The position numbers and the translations under genes were made by a program. 64,000 bases of DNA, taken from positions 124,001 through 188,000 of the forward strand of contig NZ_BRVO01000001.1 of NCBI RefSeq assembly GCF_027924185.1, read 5' to 3'. The notes under the pieces are model-generated. The model saw only the letters and a list, made by a program, of their open reading frames with translations. It did no database searches and was not told the DNA's origin. This document shows, piece after piece, positions 48,554-56,873 of this stretch (the stretch's first letter is position 1; each line of letters opens with the position of its first letter). The stretch is from Neptunitalea lumnitzerae (lineage in GTDB: Bacteria > Bacteroidota > Bacteroidia > Flavobacteriales > Flavobacteriaceae).

Positions 48554-49033
48554 TTAGTAGCGTCCTGTAACGGCGCCCTTCATCCTGTATTGTAATTGTT
48601 TTTTATAATACACTTCTAACTCTCCTAAAAGTTCATACACATCTGTTGCTAAAAAATCATTTACCACGTTAGTTATCAATCGTCCTGAATTGTATTGATT
48701 CGGAACTTTAATACCTTCTCTCGCTATTTTATTGGCAATAGCAAAAGCCGTTTGTCGTTTATCCCGTAACATACTTGGTGGTAATCCTTTTTTGTTTTCT
48801 AACCACCGCATAATACTTGGTATAGATGGTCTTTTACCAGCACCTCTTCCATTATCAATTACCTTCCCGTAAATAGCATGCTTTATGATAAAACCAGTTT
48901 CCGCAACCTCTGGTAGTAAACTTTTTCCATAATCTCCTGTAGCAATAATATTATTGGCTACATACACTTCTTGTAACTGGTCTATAAATCGTTGCGCATA
49001 TTTATGGTATAATGCCTGTATAGTGCTATCCAT
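48554..49033 (-). CDS. HK97 gp10-like tail-completion protein
   Basis: 159 residues. The segments LLPEVAETGFIIKHAIYGKVIDNGRGAGKRP, PSIMRWLENKKGLPP and AFAIANKIAREGI match the layout of small head-tail or tail-completion proteins (gp10 type), with an early strand pair, a Gly/Arg loop and central helices. It overlaps the preceding gene by 8 bases. The repeat array begins right after its stop. Confidence 0.65.
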   Translation of the reverse strand: MDSTIQALYHKYAQRFIDQLQEVYVANNIIATGDYGKSLLPEVAETGFIIKHAIYGKVIDNGRGAGKRPSIPSIMRWLENKKGLPPSMLRDKRQTAFAIANKIAREGIKVPNQYNSGRLITNVVNDFLATDVYELLGELEVYYKKQLQYRMKGAVTGRY

Positions 49034-49460
49034 TGTATTCCACAGTTATATGCACTTCTACACAATCTAGATTTGCATCTAAGTAATTCTCTCGCCACCC
49101 TTCAATGCTATAGTTATTCAATTTTAAGTCGCTACAATTACCAAAATCACGCTGTTCAATACTCTTGGCTACCAACTTTAAAGGCTTTATATAAGCATCG
49201 TACTTATAATTAAAATCAGGATCCATTATTTTACTTTTCACAGCTAAAAGAAATACCGCCGTGTATGTTTCCTTTTCTGGTCCAAAATTACTGTACGAAG
49301 TAGCCTCCTTCTCTGAGAATAACAGCATATGAACCCTTTTATCTGCAAAAGTCTTATCGGCATCATCTGCAACATCTAACAAATTTTGCCAATGTTCATC
49401 ACCTACTTGAAAGCTCATGCCTCGGGCATTAGCTATTTCTTTTAGTTTTTCTACTAACAT
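49026..49460 (-). CDS. Phage-cluster protein, possible tail terminator
   Basis: 144 residues, alpha/beta (MLVEKLKEIANARGMSFQVG ... FLLAVKSKIMDPDFNYKYDA ... LDCVEVHITVEYNG). Size, fold pattern and its place between a gp10-like gene and the terminase side suggest a tail terminator, but no family motif is decisive. It overlaps its neighbours by 8 and 32 bases. Confidence 0.5.
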   Translation of the reverse strand: MLVEKLKEIANARGMSFQVGDEHWQNLLDVADDADKTFADKRVHMLLFSEKEATSYSNFGPEKETYTAVFLLAVKSKIMDPDFNYKYDAYIKPLKLVAKSIEQRDFGNCSDLKLNNYSIEGWRENYLDANLDCVEVHITVEYNG

Positions 49461-50067
49461 ACTCCAGATACCTTTTATGTATATCTTGTTTTACTTTTTC
49501 CATATACAGCTTTCTAAAAATTACTGCATATGGCTTTAGAAGTATTGCATCGTATTTTAAAATATCACCCCCAGCAAGCATGTCTAAACTGTTGGCATAG
49601 CCAAACTGTTCCAACTCCTCTACTCCTGCATTTTTTTGTTCTATAGAAGGTTCATCGCCTAAACATTCTTTTTCTACCTTGTTTATCTCTAGTAACTGAT
49701 CGGTAACCCATTGGTAACACGCAAAACAATTGAACAACTCCATGTGATTTAGCTCCTTTTCGGTAATACCATACACCAAAGTAAACACCGTTTCTAAATC
49801 CATATTTTCTACAGCTGTTCTTAACTGTACAATGGTTTCGTATGACAATTGCCAAAAATCTTGCTGTAGAGGTACCTTTGTAGCACGCTTTACCCTTGCA
49901 TTTTTGTTACTTTTTAAACCACTGGTAATTACAGTCTCTACAAAAGTTTTTACGTCGGTTGGTAATAAATGATACTCTGAAACCTTAGGAATATTAGTAA
50001 ATATATTAGCAACGGTAAACGGCTGTTTACGTTGTAATTTTTTTAGTACGTCTTTTAGTAAAGACAT
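49429..50067 (-). CDS. Phage-cluster hypothetical protein
   Basis: 212 residues, mainly helical and soluble (MSLLKDVLKKLQRKQPFTVA; MDLETVFTLVYGITEKELNHM; LFNCFACYQWVTDQLLEINK). It lies between the large terminase (95-base gap) and the possible tail terminator. No family is recognised; a tail-assembly chaperone or packaging accessory role would fit the position. Confidence 0.55.
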   Translation of the reverse strand: MSLLKDVLKKLQRKQPFTVANIFTNIPKVSEYHLLPTDVKTFVETVITSGLKSNKNARVKRATKVPLQQDFWQLSYETIVQLRTAVENMDLETVFTLVYGITEKELNHMELFNCFACYQWVTDQLLEINKVEKECLGDEPSIEQKNAGVEELEQFGYANSLDMLAGGDILKYDAILLKPYAVIFRKLYMEKVKQDIHKRYLEYVSRKTKRNS

Positions 50068-50162
50068 GATAATGATTTTTAAAACTTGAAATATGAGGTT
50101 GCTGTCTGCAACAAATTATATATCCTAATGGTTATGCAACTCCTCATGAGCTATCAGGAAAA

Positions 50163-51380
50163 CTACACCGCCCTACTACCACCCCATTGGCGTTTGGGTT
50201 TTAAACGGATAATTACCTTATCGGCTGCGTAAAGAGTAGCGTCCATGCCATGGTCGTCATATTCTACCGGACTATCTTCGTACCCGGTTTCTCCTTTGTT
50301 TTTCCATACGTAATTATCCTTTTCTTTTATTAATTGTACCGAGCTACGGGTTACCCAAATAGTTTGTGCTGATAACAATAAAATTCGATCATTCTTATTA
50401 CGCTTGTCTACCGATTCAATGGAAAGTCCGGCTTTTTTGAGTGTGGCTATCAATTCTGGTCGGGCTCCATCCGCTTTTATAGCAATGGTACGTTTGAGAT
50501 GTAGTTTTAGTACCTCTTGTTTTAAGGTATCTGAATCTAATTTCTCTTTCCATAGCCGTTGGTTTACAATATACCCCTCATTCCATTTATACAACTCTAC
50601 CAACACAGTAGGGTCGTTATACCCAAAATCGAGTCCATAACTCAACAGTTCCGCCTCTGGTGGCAATCCATCAATAACCTTCCATTGGTAAATTTGTCCT
50701 TCTAAAATACCCGTTTCCCCCAAACCATACACCCGCCATTTATTAGCCCAATATGCCGACCTGATATTGCTAGTAATATCATAGTCTACTAGGTTAGGCT
50801 CTACAAATCCCTTTACTTTATACCCTAAAATATTAGCGCGTTCCTGTGGGTCTATTGCCTCATTATCCATAAAGGTAAGTTGTAGGTATTCGGCATCTTC
50901 ATAGGGTAATACCTCTTTATGCACCCAAAACTCACGGTCGGGATTAAAATCTATAAATATCAGTTTGGCTCTTGAAGCAATTTGTTGATATGCCTCAAAG
51001 GTAATGCCGCGATTTGCCTCGTTAAAATAGACCATATCTCTACGGAAACCTTTTCCTATATCCGATTCCTTCAATCCCATAAACTCCAGGTAACTCCCGT
51101 TACTAAAACTATAAGTAGCGGTACTACTATTCCACTCTTGTTTAGACCAGTTACCTGTAGCTCTCATAATACTCATAAAATCACGTATTACAGTACGTTT
51201 CATTTTTGTAAGTTCTGCCTGAAATACCGTAGCTGAAGTACCCGATCTACTAATACATTGGTCTATCAGCTTCAACAATACGGTAAAGGTTTTACTAGCC
51301 CCTTGTCCGCCCTGCAATACCCTAATACGGAGGGTCATACCATCAATCTTCTTGGCTGCTGTGGTTTGTTGTATCTTCAT
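50163..51380 (-). CDS. Phage terminase large subunit
   Basis: 405 residues with all expected parts: Walker A GGQGASKT (24-31), Walker B DMVYFNEA (115-122), and the RNaseH-like nuclease with catalytic Asp in SYGLDFGYNDPTVLV, IKADGARPELIATLKK and DDHGMDATLYA. It pumps and cuts DNA during head filling. Both ATPase and nuclease sites look intact. It overlaps the small-subunit gene by 38 bases. Confidence 0.93.
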   Translation of the reverse strand: MKIQQTTAAKKIDGMTLRIRVLQGGQGASKTFTVLLKLIDQCISRSGTSATVFQAELTKMKRTVIRDFMSIMRATGNWSKQEWNSSTATYSFSNGSYLEFMGLKESDIGKGFRRDMVYFNEANRGITFEAYQQIASRAKLIFIDFNPDREFWVHKEVLPYEDAEYLQLTFMDNEAIDPQERANILGYKVKGFVEPNLVDYDITSNIRSAYWANKWRVYGLGETGILEGQIYQWKVIDGLPPEAELLSYGLDFGYNDPTVLVELYKWNEGYIVNQRLWKEKLDSDTLKQEVLKLHLKRTIAIKADGARPELIATLKKAGLSIESVDKRNKNDRILLLSAQTIWVTRSSVQLIKEKDNYVWKNKGETGYEDSPVEYDDHGMDATLYAADKVIIRLKPKRQWGGSRAV

Positions 51381-51831
51381 CTAAAATAGGATCTACAGTG
51401 CCCCAAATAGGCATATATTGTACACTTTTACCATTACTAGTTACATCTACTTTTTGTACATCTAGGCCACTTAACCGCATTATTTCCTTTTCTATAGAAA
51501 GTATGGCACGAATACCATTGGGGGTACCGGCATACTCCTCTTTCATGGTATATTTTAGCTGTTGCAATTCGGCAATTTTAGCATTGCGTCGGTTTTCTAA
51601 TTCAATTTCCTTATCAGTTTTCCATTGCTGATATGCCTGCCGTACATATGCCTTTGCTGTAGCCCTATTAATACTCCATTGCTGCATGGCACGTTGCATC
51701 AGCTCAAAATCTGGCATCCCTTCTATGATCCATTCCTGTAGGGTAAGAATTTTATCGGGGTTACCGGTTACTACTTCTTTTTTATTGTTATGCATTAAAA
51801 GTGATGTAGTTTTTTTGCTAAGAAATCTCAT
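51343..51831 (-). CDS. Putative terminase small subunit
   Basis: 162 residues (126-150 if the ATG at 51795, MHNNKKEVV, is used). Helical: FELMQRAMQQWSINRATAKAYVRQAYQQWK is a helix-turn-helix-like segment for DNA recognition, followed by a long central helix (KTDKEIELENRRNAKIAELQQLKYTM). It is the first gene of the cluster and is divergent from the host gene at 52263. Confidence 0.78.
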   Translation of the reverse strand: MRFLSKKTTSLLMHNNKKEVVTGNPDKILTLQEWIIEGMPDFELMQRAMQQWSINRATAKAYVRQAYQQWKTDKEIELENRRNAKIAELQQLKYTMKEEYAGTPNGIRAILSIEKEIMRLSGLDVQKVDVTSNGKSVQYMPIWGTVDPILDEDTTNHSSQED

Positions 51832-51893
51832 CCGTAAACGGAATTCAAGGTTTAAATTTCAACATTTCTATCTCTTAAAAGCTCATGAAAACC

Positions 51894-51990
51894 CCGTCAG
51901 TTCGAGTGAATTTCGATAGAAATTTGTATCGAGAACAAGGAGTTTTCTCTGTAAAGTCTTGCGCCAAACCTAACGCCTCTGGATCACGAA
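51894..51990. mobile_element. Truncated inverted-end MITE-like element, copy 4
   Basis: It starts CCGTCAGTTCGAGTG and keeps the TTTCGATAGAAATT hairpin and GTATCGAGAACA, but the right end (CACTCGACCTGACGG) is missing after GGATCACGAA. An A hairpin (CCCTGAAATAAATTCAGGG) follows at about 52010-52040. Confidence 0.72.
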
Positions 51991-52150
51991 CTAATTGGCG
52001 CACTCTAATGAGACCCTGAAATAAATTCAGGGTGACGATGGTATTTGTTATGATAAAGGGTAGCTTGTAAAAGCGAAATATATTTTCTGTTAGGTATCTG
52101 TAGTAGATAGAAATATTAAAATCTTATGCTACAAAGATAACACTTTTTTC

Positions 52151-52214
52151 AAAATACGAAATATTTTTTCGTGTTTTGTTATTTATCATCCTCCTCAAGG
52201 ATAATTTTTATCCT
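52151..52214. promoter_or_regulatory. Two inverted repeats in the divergent control region
   Basis: AAAATACGAAA / TTTCGTGTTTT (52151-52177, 9 of 11 paired, 5-base spacer) and the perfect AGGATAA / TTATCCT (52198-52214, 3-base spacer). They lie between the terminase small-subunit gene and the plus-strand gene at 52263, where a control region would be expected. No repressor gene is nearby. Confidence 0.5.
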
Positions 52215-52262
52215 AACAAATAAATACCTACCTTTAAATAAGCCAACTAATTAAACATACCC

Positions 52263-52817
52263 TTGAAAAAGCGTTACATAGTACTATTGATTATTTTAGT
52301 CATTCTCATAGCAAGAGAGTTTGTACCTTTTCAGGTCAATATTTATAAATCATATAATTCATACAGTACCTCGGAGAATACAGATTTCACAAATACAGGA
52401 TTGGGAACCTCAGCAGAAATGCTAACAGATGAAAATTTATTAAATCTTGATATAGATCCAACATACCATATGAATATAGAAGGTATTGATAACGGGACTT
52501 TTTTTAAGGATGGCACCAAAAACCTTCTTACCATAAGTGCTAACCAAGAGAAAAAAATAAGTGCTTTTCGTTTTATTCCACTAATAAAATACATTCCGTA
52601 TTCAATAGAAACCCATTATAATTATTATTCTGACGTGTACTACCAAGGAAAAGGTACACTTATTAAGTGTTCAGGAAACATAAGGGTTAATGGAACTTTA
52701 AAAATATTTGGTATTTGTTCTGGAAAAACAGCAAAACAACTGTTAGAAAATGAAATTAATGAACACGTAAAAGATATTATCTATACCAAAACTAAAGAAC
52801 ATATAAACGCCATGTAA
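52263..52817 (+). CDS. Membrane-anchored hypothetical protein
   Basis: 184 residues with one N-terminal helix (YIVLLIILVILIAREFVPF) and an exported domain containing NTGLGTSAEMLTDENLLN and YYQGKGTLIKCSGNIRVNGT. No family is recognised. It is the first plus-strand gene right of the phage cluster and marks its border. Confidence 0.6.
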   Translation: MKKRYIVLLIILVILIAREFVPFQVNIYKSYNSYSTSENTDFTNTGLGTSAEMLTDENLLNLDIDPTYHMNIEGIDNGTFFKDGTKNLLTISANQEKKISAFRFIPLIKYIPYSIETHYNYYSDVYYQGKGTLIKCSGNIRVNGTLKIFGICSGKTAKQLLENEINEHVKDIIYTKTKEHINAM

Positions 52818-52856
52818 TTCATCATTTCGTTGTCTATATATTTAAACATCCATTTT

Positions 52857-53222
52857 ATGAAACCTTACCAATTATTACTTGCTCTATGTAGTATATTATT
52901 AACCTCTTGCACCTCTAAACTAGAAAAAACAGTAGCAGAGCTTAATGCCACCTTAGAAAAAAATAATGCTGTAATGGTAGATAGCGTTACTATTACTGGC
53001 GATAAAGAGGTTACGTATCACCTCCACATAGAAGTTTTAAAAAAAGTAATTAACCTACCCCACTTTGAACAAATGATGGAACAAGAGTTTTACCATAAAG
53101 ATGAAGACAATCCAGACACCCAAGTTTTTAAAGACTTTGAAGAGCTAACCTTAAAATACACGTTTTACGATCGTGTTGGCGAACATATTTATACCCTTAC
53201 CTTAGCTCCGGGGGAATATTAA
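52857..53222 (+). CDS. Small lipoprotein of unknown function
   Basis: 121 residues from the ATG at 52857, with lipobox LTSC in MKPYQLLLALCSILLTSCTS. The mature domain ends LTLKYTFYDRVGEHIYTLTLAPGEY, which resembles the end of the protein at 55544-55981 (VYSYYDANGESFTNITISPDDY), so the two are probably related. Confidence 0.65.
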   Translation: MKPYQLLLALCSILLTSCTSKLEKTVAELNATLEKNNAVMVDSVTITGDKEVTYHLHIEVLKKVINLPHFEQMMEQEFYHKDEDNPDTQVFKDFEELTLKYTFYDRVGEHIYTLTLAPGEY

Positions 53223-53326
53223 ATAGCCAACAACTATTTTTTAACTTTCATTATTGGGTAAGGTTACGGTTTACCATAGAACGAAAATCATTTTGCATAC
53301 TACTTTCGTACTATAAAATGTATCTC

Positions 53327-54130
53327 ATGAAAAATTTAGTACTTGTTTGCTTGTTATTTGTATCGGTAATGTCTTGGGCACAGTTTCCAGGAGAGAATGT
53401 AACCCTATTTGAAGGTGCTACCGTAACCCCAAAACAGTTATCTGAAAGTTTTCAGCGCTTTGGTTATGATAATTTTTATTCAGCATTGAAAGAAGACTCT
53501 AAAGATGTTGATAGGTTAAAAGAAGTTTATAAACCTGGGGTTAGAAAGTATGATTTATTATATGGAAAAAAATTTACAGTAGCTAGCTATTACCCGTTTA
53601 AAGACTATTATATATTGGTATTAACAAATGAAGAACTTGGTACCGTATATTATAAATATTCACCAGAATACGAAAGCTCTTTTGAGCTAGATTTTATAGA
53701 CGTACCCAATTTGCCTGCCGACTTTTATTGTCAATACATTACCTATCAAGAGTTTCCTAAGCACCAAGCGGTAGATTATTCTACCGAGCAACAAGACCGT
53801 ATGTATTTTAGTCGTACAGAAACAAAAAAATACGGAACCATGTACACTGTTAACTTAAACCAAGCTACGCAAGAACTTGAAGTTAACAAAAAAGGTGCTT
53901 GGCTACTGTTAGATGATGGTACTAAAATTGAACACACTACCTGCCCTATTGAAGTAAAGGTAAACTCTGCTGCAGAATATGTGTACTACACTTACTTTGA
54001 ATTAACCGAAGCTCAAATGAAAAAAATAAGTGAACACCCAATTGTACAAACTTCAGTGTATACCTTTACACATACCGTAGCACAAGGAGCCAAGATTAGT
54101 AAAATGGTAGCTTGCTTATTAAAAAAATAA
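53327..54130 (+). CDS. Secreted hypothetical protein
   Basis: 267 residues from the ATG at 53327, with signal peptide MKNLVLVCLLFVSVMSWAQ. The mature part is rich in Tyr and acidic residues (PFKDYYILVLTNEELGTVYY, TCPIEVKVNSAAEYVYYTYF). No family is recognised. A near-consensus -7 element (TACTTTCG) is at 53301-53308. Confidence 0.6.
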   Translation: MKNLVLVCLLFVSVMSWAQFPGENVTLFEGATVTPKQLSESFQRFGYDNFYSALKEDSKDVDRLKEVYKPGVRKYDLLYGKKFTVASYYPFKDYYILVLTNEELGTVYYKYSPEYESSFELDFIDVPNLPADFYCQYITYQEFPKHQAVDYSTEQQDRMYFSRTETKKYGTMYTVNLNQATQELEVNKKGAWLLLDDGTKIEHTTCPIEVKVNSAAEYVYYTYFELTEAQMKKISEHPIVQTSVYTFTHTVAQGAKISKMVACLLKK

Positions 54131-54178
54131 AAGTTTATCTTAGCATATATATCTAACACATTTTCAAACACATACCAC

Positions 54179-54814
54179 ATGAAACCTACCTTTAGCAATC
54201 AATTATTCAACTGGCTTTTATTAGGAAGTTCATTTGTTATGTGCGCCACTACGGCTCAGCAGCTTGCTGCACCTTTTGAATTTTTAAGTGTTTATATTAT
54301 CTATCTTGCTTTTGCAACAGCCTCTGTGTTAGCTTTGCTGGGACTCATCATTCCAAAAATGAACGGAGAACGTTTTGCCCGTTTCTTTATTCTAACCATG
54401 TTTATTTTACCGCCTGTATTACTAGGTTACAGATGGCTTATTAATTGGGCTATTTATGGTATTAATTTGATAAGCACCTCGCTAACACCTGCTGCCCTAG
54501 TAAAACTGGTATTAGGTATTGTTTTTATGTGGCTAACTACTAAATTTTCTAAGCAAACAGCCGAAAAACGCCAGCGAGATTATGGTATTTACATTATACT
54601 TATAGGAGCTTTTCTTATCATTAGGTTACTGGTTTTAATAGGGGAAGCCTTTACTAATGATGCTATTGAAATAATGTCTGTTACCGAACTCATTTTTAAG
54701 TTAGCAGTTGCAGGATCCTTAATTGGCATTGGTGAACGTATACGTACGGTTGAACCTAACTTAGCGAAGGTATTTTTAGCCCTTCCTATTTTTTTCCTAT
54801 ACGGATTATTTTAA
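54179..54814 (+). CDS. Multi-pass membrane protein of unknown function
   Basis: 211 residues with about six membrane helices (e.g. FLSVYIIYLAFATASVLALL, FARFFILTMFILPPVLLGYR, YGIYIILIGAFLIIRLLVLI) and no soluble domain. No family is recognised. Confidence 0.6.
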   Translation: MKPTFSNQLFNWLLLGSSFVMCATTAQQLAAPFEFLSVYIIYLAFATASVLALLGLIIPKMNGERFARFFILTMFILPPVLLGYRWLINWAIYGINLISTSLTPAALVKLVLGIVFMWLTTKFSKQTAEKRQRDYGIYIILIGAFLIIRLLVLIGEAFTNDAIEIMSVTELIFKLAVAGSLIGIGERIRTVEPNLAKVFLALPIFFLYGLF

Positions 54815-54838
54815 CCTATGGTGTTTTATTAAAACAGT

Positions 54839-55492
54839 ATGAAAAAAAATAAAACCTACTTGTTCGTCTTTATAATGCTATTAGTATTTGTGGCAGTCTA
54901 TTACTTTTTAGGTTCTTCATATATACTAAAAGCCTATACTATAAGTAGTCTAAGCAGTTCGCCTACTTTAGAACCTGGGCAAGTTATAGTTGCTAGTGCA
55001 TTAAAAAAGCCTAAACGCTACAGCCACATTGTGTACCATTTACCCGATTCTTCTACAACCTTAACACATAGGCTATGCGGGTTACCGGGAGACACCATTT
55101 TTATAACAAATGGCAACCTTTACGTAAATAGTCAGAATACCAATAAACTATTCCCTACTAAACAACGTTATTCCATTGGCAAAAATATGCTAAGCTATCT
55201 ACCAGAAAGTGAGCAAAAATATGGTATCCTATATGCAAGAGATTCTATACTGATAGACCTAACCAAAAGTGAGTCTAAAATTGTAGGTTCTCCTGAGGCA
55301 TTGACTTCCAAAACTCCCGATTCTTATATTCAGGAAGTATATCAAAAACCTTGGTCTTCTACCTATTTTGGTCCGTATGTTGTACCGCAAGATTCAGTTT
55401 TTGTGTTGGGAGATAACCGATCTAATTCTTATGATTCAAGATTCTTTGGGTGCATTCCTATCAAGAATATTAATGCTACGTTGTTATTTTAA
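54839..55492 (+). CDS. Signal peptidase I family protein (S26) with His at the Lys position
   Basis: 217 residues with one N-terminal anchor helix. The Ser motif is SSSPTLEPG (Ser39 expected nucleophile), the second motif is TLTHRLCGLPGD and the third LGDNRSNSYDSRFFG, all typical of S26 peptidases. In bacterial P-type enzymes the second motif reads KR-x-x-G-x-PGD with catalytic Lys; here His77 takes that place, as in Ser-His signal peptidases of the ER/SipW type. It could use a Ser-His dyad or be inactive. The main housekeeping lepB is presumably elsewhere. Confidence 0.85.
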   Translation: MKKNKTYLFVFIMLLVFVAVYYFLGSSYILKAYTISSLSSSPTLEPGQVIVASALKKPKRYSHIVYHLPDSSTTLTHRLCGLPGDTIFITNGNLYVNSQNTNKLFPTKQRYSIGKNMLSYLPESEQKYGILYARDSILIDLTKSESKIVGSPEALTSKTPDSYIQEVYQKPWSSTYFGPYVVPQDSVFVLGDNRSNSYDSRFFGCIPIKNINATLLF

Positions 55493-55543
55493 AAACAGAA
55501 TACTTTTATACCTTTGAGCAGCACTTAAATGTTAGCTGTTATT

Positions 55544-55981
55544 ATGATTGAACAAACACAAGCCAAAAGAAACAAACTCATTAATATAGTCATATTTGCC
55601 ATATTTTTTGCCCTAGCATATTTAGGAGTTCAACAATTTTCTGGCGGTTCTGACTCTCCAGAAGATGTATTACCCCCATTAGCAGAAGAACTTAATAGTA
55701 AAACACCCTTTATGGTAGATGAGTTTATTAGAGCCGATAGTGCTAGTACTAAGGGTAATAGTTTTACCTATTACTACACCATAACCAATGCTCAAAAAAA
55801 TGACATTGATGAAGCTATGGTAGTTAACACTGTAAAGCCTTTAATGATAGAAGAAATTAGAACTAATGAAGACATGGCGCTCTATAAAAAACTTAAAACC
55901 ACTATTGTTTATAGTTACTACGATGCTAATGGCGAATCGTTCACCAACATTACCATAAGTCCAGATGACTATTTAGAATAG
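55544..55981 (+). CDS. Membrane-anchored hypothetical protein
   Basis: 145 residues from the ATG at 55544 (MIEQTQAKRNKLINIVIFAI); an ATG at 55529 adds five residues. One N-terminal helix (LINIVIFAIFFALAYLGV) precedes an exported domain ending TTIVYSYYDANGESFTNITISPDDYLE. A TACCTTTG -7 element is at 55509-55516. It is related to the lipoprotein at 52857-53222. Confidence 0.62.
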   Translation: MIEQTQAKRNKLINIVIFAIFFALAYLGVQQFSGGSDSPEDVLPPLAEELNSKTPFMVDEFIRADSASTKGNSFTYYYTITNAQKNDIDEAMVVNTVKPLMIEEIRTNEDMALYKKLKTTIVYSYYDANGESFTNITISPDDYLE

Positions 55982-56044
55982 GAAATCCCCCCCTAAACTC
56001 TAGCAAGTTTTAACTACTTTTGTAGATATCATATATAACAACGT

Positions 56045-56824
56045 ATGGGTTTATTTGACTTTTTTAAAAAGAAACCAATAGCACCAAAGTTTCCATTAAA
56101 TCCATTAGAAAAGGCTTTAATGGATGCTTCTTCTAACATTGAGGCGCGTGCTCATTTCTACCACTTATTGTTGCAAGATAACGTGTTTACAATTACGGAT
56201 GGCCCCATTGCTGACGAGGATCTCAAAAAAGGAGCTCCATTGTCTATACTTGCACTTAAAAAAGGAAAACTCCCTGTATTTACAGCTAAAGAACGTATTT
56301 TTGACAACGGTTATTTCAATAAAAAAGTAAGTTATGCTCAGCTAAAAGGGCAAGACTTATTTGAAAACACCCGAGGTGCTGCATTTATCTTAAACCCGTT
56401 TTCTGATTACGGTAAAGAACTACTAGCCACAGAAATTGAAACCATGCTAGATGGTAGCATTTTTGAAAGCTTAAAAGGTAAATCAAAAAAAATAGTTATT
56501 AAAGAAGAAACCAAGGTACAGCTATTTAAACCAAAAGAAATACCTGCCCCCTTACAAAATGCTATTTGTACAGAATTAAAAAAGCTACCTGAAGTAAAGG
56601 CAGCATATTTAGCTGGTATAGCTGAGAAAAAAGGTGAAGAACCCCATTGGATTTTAGGCATTGATACCGATGGTGATATTACCACCGCCTCACAAGCAGT
56701 AGGGCCAGCAACGGTACCCTTCTTAGATGGACGTTTTATAGACATTATTGCTATTAACCCTACCAATGAGGTAAGTGATTTTTTTGCAAGTCAAACCGAC
56801 CCTATTTATACGAGAGAAACTTAA
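56045..56824 (+). CDS. SseB-domain protein
   Basis: 259 residues, soluble. The N-terminal half (PLEKALMDASSNIEARAHFY, PVFTAKERIFDN, FENTRGAAFILNPFSDYGKEL) is an SseB domain and the C-terminal half (LPEVKAAYLAGIAEKKGEEP, PFLDGRFIDII) fits the SseB C-terminal domain. SseB was linked to serine sensitivity in E. coli; the molecular role is not known. A TACTTTTG -7 element is at 56015-56022. Confidence 0.82.
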   Translation: MGLFDFFKKKPIAPKFPLNPLEKALMDASSNIEARAHFYHLLLQDNVFTITDGPIADEDLKKGAPLSILALKKGKLPVFTAKERIFDNGYFNKKVSYAQLKGQDLFENTRGAAFILNPFSDYGKELLATEIETMLDGSIFESLKGKSKKIVIKEETKVQLFKPKEIPAPLQNAICTELKKLPEVKAAYLAGIAEKKGEEPHWILGIDTDGDITTASQAVGPATVPFLDGRFIDIIAINPTNEVSDFFASQTDPIYTRET

Positions 56825-56873
56825 CTCTGTTGTTTCTTATTTTTTTGTACCTTAATACTTGAATTTCAACCCA

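Noticed and set aside
27000-52260. Attachment sites (attL/attR) or a tRNA target for a prophage
   Set aside because: No tRNA gene and no clear long direct repeat were found at the two borders; shared sequences near the borders are the dispersed hairpin families.
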